From the NCBI GenBank assembly GCA_033720955.1, contig JAWWBN010000167.1, forward strand, positions 1-8,471: a stretch of 8,471 bases of DNA, written 5' to 3'. The notes under the pieces were generated by a model, which worked only from the letters and a program-made list of their open reading frames with translations, was not told the origin of the DNA and searched no databases. Each line of letters opens with the position of its first letter. Positions within the stretch are counted from its first letter, which is position 1. Below are positions 5,404 through 8,471 of the stretch, piece by piece. The position numbers were made by a program, and so were the translations under genes. This DNA is from JAWWBN01 sp033720955 (GTDB lineage Bacteria; Acidobacteriota; Thermoanaerobaculia; Multivoradales; JAHEKO01).

Positions 5404-6747
5404 ATGCAGGGGAATGGCTGGAGCCGGGCGGGCCCGGACCGCGAAGGGCTGACGCTGCCCCCCGGCGATGTGGTCGAGGAGACGGCGTTCGACGACGGGC
5501 TGTTCGCCAAGCTGGACCGGCAGCTCGGCGCGGGGCGCTGCCCCCACGGCTGGCTGGAGATCGAGGCGGCGGGGCAACGGCTTCTCTGCCTGGTGCGGGA
5601 CGCCGCCCCCGTCCGGGCCGGGCTCGTCGTGGAGAGGGCGTGGCGCCGGCTGCCCCTGCGCGAGCTGCCGGCCCGCGCGCGGCAGCTCGAGGCGGCGCGC
5701 TGCCGGCTGGTGGCCGGCGACGAGACCCTCACCCGCATGCTGGCGGTCCATCTCTGCCACGAGCCGGAGCTGCGGTCGTCCACCGACCTAGTGGACCCGG
5801 CCCGGGTGCTCCACGCGCTCTCCGAGGAGCGGCGGGAGGCGGTGCTCGCCTTCCAGCGCGGCGGGGTGCGGAGCTTTCTGGCTCTCGACGACGGCCGTCC
5901 GAACCGGCTCTACTTCGGCGACCCGGCCGAGGATCCGGGGCCCGAGGAGGGCGACCTGACCGAGCGCCTCCTGGCGGTGATCTTCCGCCCCGGGGCTCCC
6001 GCCGGGGTTCTGGAGGTCTTCCGCGACCTGGAGGTTCCGGCCGACGCCGACGCCGGGGCCGAGCTCGCCGACCTCGCGGCGGTCGACCGGCCGCCGCCAC
6101 CGACCACTGTCGTCGTGACAATGGGGGAGGGGCGCGAGGTGCTGCACCGGCCGTTCACGCCGCCGGAGGTGGTCATCGGCCGCGACCCGCGCTGCGAGAT
6201 CTTCCTGGACAACCTGGCGGTGAGCCGTCGCCACGCGCGCGTCGCCTGGAGCCGCGGCCGCTTTCTGGTGGAGGACCTGGAGAGCGCGAACGGCACCCGG
6301 CTGAACGGCACCCGGGTGACGAGCGTGCCGCTGGGACCCACGGACCGGATCGAGGTCGGCAAGTTCCGCCTCCACCTCGAGTCGCAGCGACCGCAACCGG
6401 GGATGTCGGAGACCATGCTCCTCACGACGGTGCCGCGGTTCTCGCGGCTGGCGCTCGCCGGCGACGGCCAGGAGGCGGCGGTGGACCGGGGCGTGGTGAT
6501 CGGCCGCGGCCAGGGGGTGGACCTGGCGGCCCGGGGCTGGTCGGTGCGCCCGGTCCACGCCCGCGTGCAGCCGCGGGCCGACCGAGTGGAGCTGGTCTGC
6601 TTCGGGAGCGCCCGGGTCAGGGTGAACGGCCGCCCGGCACGGCGGGCGAGCCTCCGGGTGGGCGACCGGATCCGCGTGGGCCGGACCGAGCTCGAGCTGG
6701 TCCGCAGGGAGCCCGCCGGGTGGCCGTCCGGCGACGCGATCCGCTAA
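5404..6747 (+). CDS. Protein with unrecognised N-terminal domain and two FHA modules
   Basis: A 447-residue soluble protein with no signal peptide or membrane segment. The ATG at 5404 is chosen because AGGAGG lies 6 nt upstream; an in-frame ATG at 5269 would overlap the opposing gene. Residues about 27-230 form a conserved-looking domain I do not recognise (GWLEIEAAGQRLLCLV, LPLRELPARARQLEAARCRLV, TRMLAVHLCHEPELRSSTDLV, NRLYFGDPAEDPG). A proline linker (229-233) follows. FHA1, about 236-326, is canonical for phosphothreonine binding: GRDPRCEI, SRRHARV (274-280) and SANGT (294-298). FHA2, about 347-434, keeps the fold pattern (VVIGRGQGVDL, VHARV, VNGRPA) but lacks the S-x-x-H and NGT recognition residues, so it probably does not bind phosphopeptide. 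A role in Ser/Thr-kinase signalling is inferred. efp begins 49 bp downstream. Confidence 0.9.
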   Translation: MQGNGWSRAGPDREGLTLPPGDVVEETAFDDGLFAKLDRQLGAGRCPHGWLEIEAAGQRLLCLVRDAAPVRAGLVVERAWRRLPLRELPARARQLEAARCRLVAGDETLTRMLAVHLCHEPELRSSTDLVDPARVLHALSEERREAVLAFQRGGVRSFLALDDGRPNRLYFGDPAEDPGPEEGDLTERLLAVIFRPGAPAGVLEVFRDLEVPADADAGAELADLAAVDRPPPPTTVVVTMGEGREVLHRPFTPPEVVIGRDPRCEIFLDNLAVSRRHARVAWSRGRFLVEDLESANGTRLNGTRVTSVPLGPTDRIEVGKFRLHLESQRPQPGMSETMLLTTVPRFSRLALAGDGQEAAVDRGVVIGRGQGVDLAARGWSVRPVHARVQPRADRVELVCFGSARVRVNGRPARRASLRVGDRIRVGRTELELVRREPAGWPSGDAIR

Positions 6748-6750
6748 GCT
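6745..6750 (+). promoter_or_regulatory. Possible -10 element (TAAGCT) of efp
   Basis: TAAGCT overlaps the TAA stop codon of the FHA gene and ends 46 nt before the efp ATG. It fits the TANNNT pattern of this window, but the TAA is already required as a stop codon, so the evidence is weak. efp could instead be co-transcribed with the FHA gene. Confidence 0.25.
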
Positions 6751-6796
6751 GCCCCCTTCCGGGCGCCGGTTGGACGCCCGCGAAGGAGGAGACGCG

Positions 6797-7363
6797 ATGG
6801 GATCGATCGACGCCAACGCCGCCCGCTCGGGCACCAAGCTCCTGCTGGACGGTGACCCCTACACCGTCCTCGAGAGGGCCCACCACAAGCCCGGGAAGGG
6901 GGGCGCCTTCGTGCGCTTCAAGCTGAAGGGGATCGTCTCCGGCAAGGTGATCGACCACACGGTGCGCGCCGGCACCAAGATGGAGACGGCCGACGTCAGC
7001 GTGAAGACGATGCAGTACCTCTACCAGCAAGCCGAGGACTACGTCTTCATGGACCTCCAGACCTACGACCAGATCCACATCCCGGGCGACCTGCTGGGCG
7101 ACGACGCCGGCTTCCTGATCGAGACCGCCGAGGTGGAGGTGACCCTGTTCGAGGGCACTCCCGTGGGTGTCCAGCTACCGCAGAAGATGGTCTTCGAGGT
7201 GGTCGAGACCATCGACAACCCGAACATGGGCAACACCGCCACCAACGTCACCAAGGACGCCACCATCGAGACCGGCAAGGTGGTCCAGGTGCCGCCCTTC
7301 ATCAAGACCGGCGACAAGATCCGGGTCCTCACCGAGAACGGCAGCTACCTCGAGCGGGCCTGA
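6797..7363 (+). CDS. efp: Elongation factor P
   Basis: EF-P enters the ribosome between the P and E sites and relieves stalling at polyproline stretches. The 188-residue product has the normal three-domain length. The conserved loop HHKPGKGGAF (29-38) places Lys34 at the residue that many bacteria modify post-translationally. Other family blocks are KLLLDGDPYTVLE (14-26), YLYQQAEDYVFMD, PGDLLGDDAGFL and the C-terminal ATIETGKVVQVPPFIKTGDKI. The ATG at 6797 is chosen over the in-frame ATG at 6770 because AGGAGG lies 7 nt upstream and the N-terminus then matches EF-P. A small oddity is the domain III segment NMGNTATNVTKDAT, where many EF-Ps have a KGDTA...KPAT sequence. No modification-enzyme gene (epmA, epmB, earP) is in the window. 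The stop is TGA at a family-typical C-terminus. Confidence 0.96.
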   Translation: MGSIDANAARSGTKLLLDGDPYTVLERAHHKPGKGGAFVRFKLKGIVSGKVIDHTVRAGTKMETADVSVKTMQYLYQQAEDYVFMDLQTYDQIHIPGDLLGDDAGFLIETAEVEVTLFEGTPVGVQLPQKMVFEVVETIDNPNMGNTATNVTKDATIETGKVVQVPPFIKTGDKIRVLTENGSYLERA

Positions 7364-7383
7364 GGCCGCCTCCGGGGCGGGCC
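7364..7383. terminator. Possible bidirectional terminator hairpin between convergent genes
   Basis: The 24-bp gap between efp and the convergent gene contains GGCCGCC (7364-7370), which can pair with GGC-G-GGCC (7376-7383) with one bulged G and a 5-nt loop. The convergent location suits a shared terminator, but no T-tract follows on either strand. Confidence 0.35.
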
Positions 7384-7387
7384 CTGC

Positions 7388-8353
7388 CTAGAACCGGGCC
7401 GAGCAGGAGATCTCGACCTCCACCTTGGCCTCCGTCTCGTTGTGCCAGCCCGTGAGCGTCACCTGCGGGTCGTCGGGATGGGGCGGGGTCACGACGCGGC
7501 TGTACGACTCGTCGACGTTGTACCGCGTCCACACCGGTCCGGTGCGAAGGTAGACGTCGGGGCAGCCCGGGGGGCAGGAGGAGTAGAGCTCGATCCCCAC
7601 GAGCTTCCACGCCAGCAGGCTCTTGGCGTTCTCCTCCGCGTCCACTCGGACGCTCCATCGGAGCTCTCTCAGCAGGCTCTCGGCCGTCTCGGCATCCAGC
7701 CCCGCGACGCCGATCGCGCGGCGGACGATTCCCTTGGCGTGGACCTCGCGCGTCGCCCGCTCGCGACAGTCCTCGAACCGGGGGGGCTGTTCGTCCTCCG
7801 ACAGGCGGAAAGCGGAGAGCGGGGGATCCGGCGGCGGTTGGATGTCCTCGAGATCCTCCTCGTCGGCGGGAGGGTCCATGGGGTCGGGCTCGTACAGGTC
7901 GGCCCGAGGCCAGCGGACCAGGGAGATCGGCGCGGGGCCGTCGGAAGGGAGGAAGGCGACGTGGGAGTGCCTTCCCGTGTCGAAGGCCGAGAAGTCGGCA
8001 CGGCGGATCCACCGGCCCGCCTTCACCTCCCACGCCCAGACGTCTACGCTTCCTGCGCTCCTCACCTCCCAGGCGACGAGGAGATCGGCGCCGGTCGGTG
8101 GAGGCGCAGGGCGCGTCAGCAGGGTCGGGCCCTCGACGGTCAGCCCGATCCGGTCGACCCCGTCGCCCGGCGGATCGGGCCAGGCGAGCGCCCGCCAGGC
8201 TGCGCTCTCCTCCCCCGGAGGCGGAGGGGCGTCCCCCGCCGGCCCGACGCCGGAGTCCCCTGACGCCACGGTGGCCACTCCCAGGAGGAGGAGGGTCCAG
8301 AGCGACGTTGCGCGTCGCGCAGCGCTGCCCCCGCTCACACGACGTTGGAGCAT
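7388..8353 (-). CDS. Exported protein of unknown function, second of a tandem paralogous pair
   Basis: A 321-residue protein I do not recognise. Arginines in the first 14 residues, a hydrophobic core (LWTLLLLGVATVA, 18-30) and SGDSG give a signal peptide, so it is probably periplasmic or secreted. A Pro/Gly-rich linker follows, then a beta-type region (about 68-148), a highly acidic proline-rich stretch (about 152-191) and a helical part (195-255). There are four cysteines in the mature part: Cys196, Cys260 and Cys264 (SCPPGC) and Cys317 (ISCS), possibly disulfide-bonded. The C-terminus EAKVEVEISCSARF resembles the end of the upstream gene product. The ATG at 8353 is preceded by GGTGAGG 5 nt away and overlaps that gene by 19 nt. 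A GTG at 8338, overlapping the upstream stop as GTGA, is an alternative. Translational coupling is likely. Confidence 0.8.
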   Translation of the reverse strand: MLQRRVSGGSAARRATSLWTLLLLGVATVASGDSGVGPAGDAPPPPGEESAAWRALAWPDPPGDGVDRIGLTVEGPTLLTRPAPPPTGADLLVAWEVRSAGSVDVWAWEVKAGRWIRRADFSAFDTGRHSHVAFLPSDGPAPISLVRWPRADLYEPDPMDPPADEEDLEDIQPPPDPPLSAFRLSEDEQPPRFEDCRERATREVHAKGIVRRAIGVAGLDAETAESLLRELRWSVRVDAEENAKSLLAWKLVGIELYSSCPPGCPDVYLRTGPVWTRYNVDESYSRVVTPPHPDDPQVTLTGWHNETEAKVEVEISCSARF

Positions 8354-8471
8354 GAGATCCTCACCTTCGCATCCGCGAGCGCGCTGGCGTAGCGCACGAA
8401 CATCCTCGTCTCGTTGATGACCTCGACGTCGGACGTCTCCTGGTAGATGTAGTAGTCGGTCGCCTCGAGCC
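8335..8471 (-). CDS. C-terminal fragment of the upstream tandem paralogue
   Basis: Only the last 44 codons are in the window; the gene starts beyond the right edge. The frame ends with TGA at 8337-8335, inside the first codons of the next gene. The visible peptide (LEATDYYIYQETSDVEVINE, then TRMFVRYASALADAKVRISCSNVV across residues 21-44) has the same closing pattern as the downstream gene: N-E-T, then A-K-V-x-x-x-ISCS or A-K-V-R-ISCS, and two to three final residues. This suggests the two genes arose by tandem duplication and form an operon. It was too short to stand out as an open frame by itself. The function is unknown, and export is inferred only from its neighbour. Confidence 0.7.
   Translation of the reverse strand, partial: LEATDYYIYQETSDVEVINETRMFVRYASALADAKVRISCSNVV

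Noticed and set aside
3493..5760. A 755-codon open frame on the minus strand, spanning the DUF3179 and membrane protein genes
   Set aside because: Low-complexity Arg/Pro/Gly/Ala translation with no recognisable domain, overlapping genes with clear homology. It is a product of the high GC content.
1..8471. CRISPR arrays, tRNA or rRNA genes, insertion sequences, toxin-antitoxin pairs
   Set aside because: None seen: no regularly spaced repeats, no cloverleaf-like GTTCGA-type segments in the spacers, and no transposase- or integrase-like frames.

Overview
This is a very GC-rich bacterial window (roughly 70% G+C or more by eye) with dense, short-spaced genes. Ku, bacterial seryl-tRNA synthetase, EF-P, a MerR-TPR fusion, an FHA protein and a DUF3179 protein together suggest an uncultivated soil- or sediment-type lineage such as Acidobacteriota, Myxococcota or a relative. 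The taxonomy is inference only. I see no tRNA, rRNA, CRISPR array, insertion sequence or phage gene.

Left part (1-3496): the 5' end of a coiled-coil protein runs leftward off the window. Divergent to it, across a spacer rich in inverted repeats, are the DNA-end-joining protein Ku and, 70 bp downstream, a MerR-type DNA-binding protein fused to TPR repeats. Seryl-tRNA synthetase (serS) follows. Middle, minus strand (3540-5270): a secreted DUF3179 protein whose frame contains one in-frame TGA, followed 27 bp downstream by a single-pass membrane protein that resembles DUF4230. Right part: divergent from DUF3179 is a protein with an unrecognised N-terminal domain and two C-terminal FHA modules, then elongation factor P (efp). 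At the right end, on the minus strand, is a tandem pair of related exported proteins of unknown function, the upstream one cut by the window edge.

The most notable object is the DUF3179 gene. Its TGA falls exactly where the family has the first Cys of its CPLC-type motif. Homology continues without a frameshift on both sides, and the downstream frame is open for 218 codons to a family-typical end. Just after the TGA the mRNA can form a hairpin whose GUC loop begins 21 nt downstream, the geometry expected of a bacterial SECIS. TGA ends efp at a normal EF-P C-terminus, so this genome uses it as a genuine stop. The simplest reading is a selenocysteine-containing exported DUF3179 protein of about 315 residues; an automatic annotation would split it in two or call it a pseudogene. 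No Sec-insertion genes (selA, selB, selC, selD) lie in the window. The nearby serS product would be the enzyme that serylates tRNA-Sec in the first step of Sec synthesis, but this proximity may be chance.

Secondary points: most gene starts are preceded by a TANNNT -10-like hexamer in otherwise AT-poor DNA, and two of these sit so close to the start codon that leaderless transcripts are possible. The MerR-TPR gene behind ku, the uncharacterised N-terminal domain of the FHA protein, and the tandem exported paralogues ending in an ISCS motif are the other places worth a second look.
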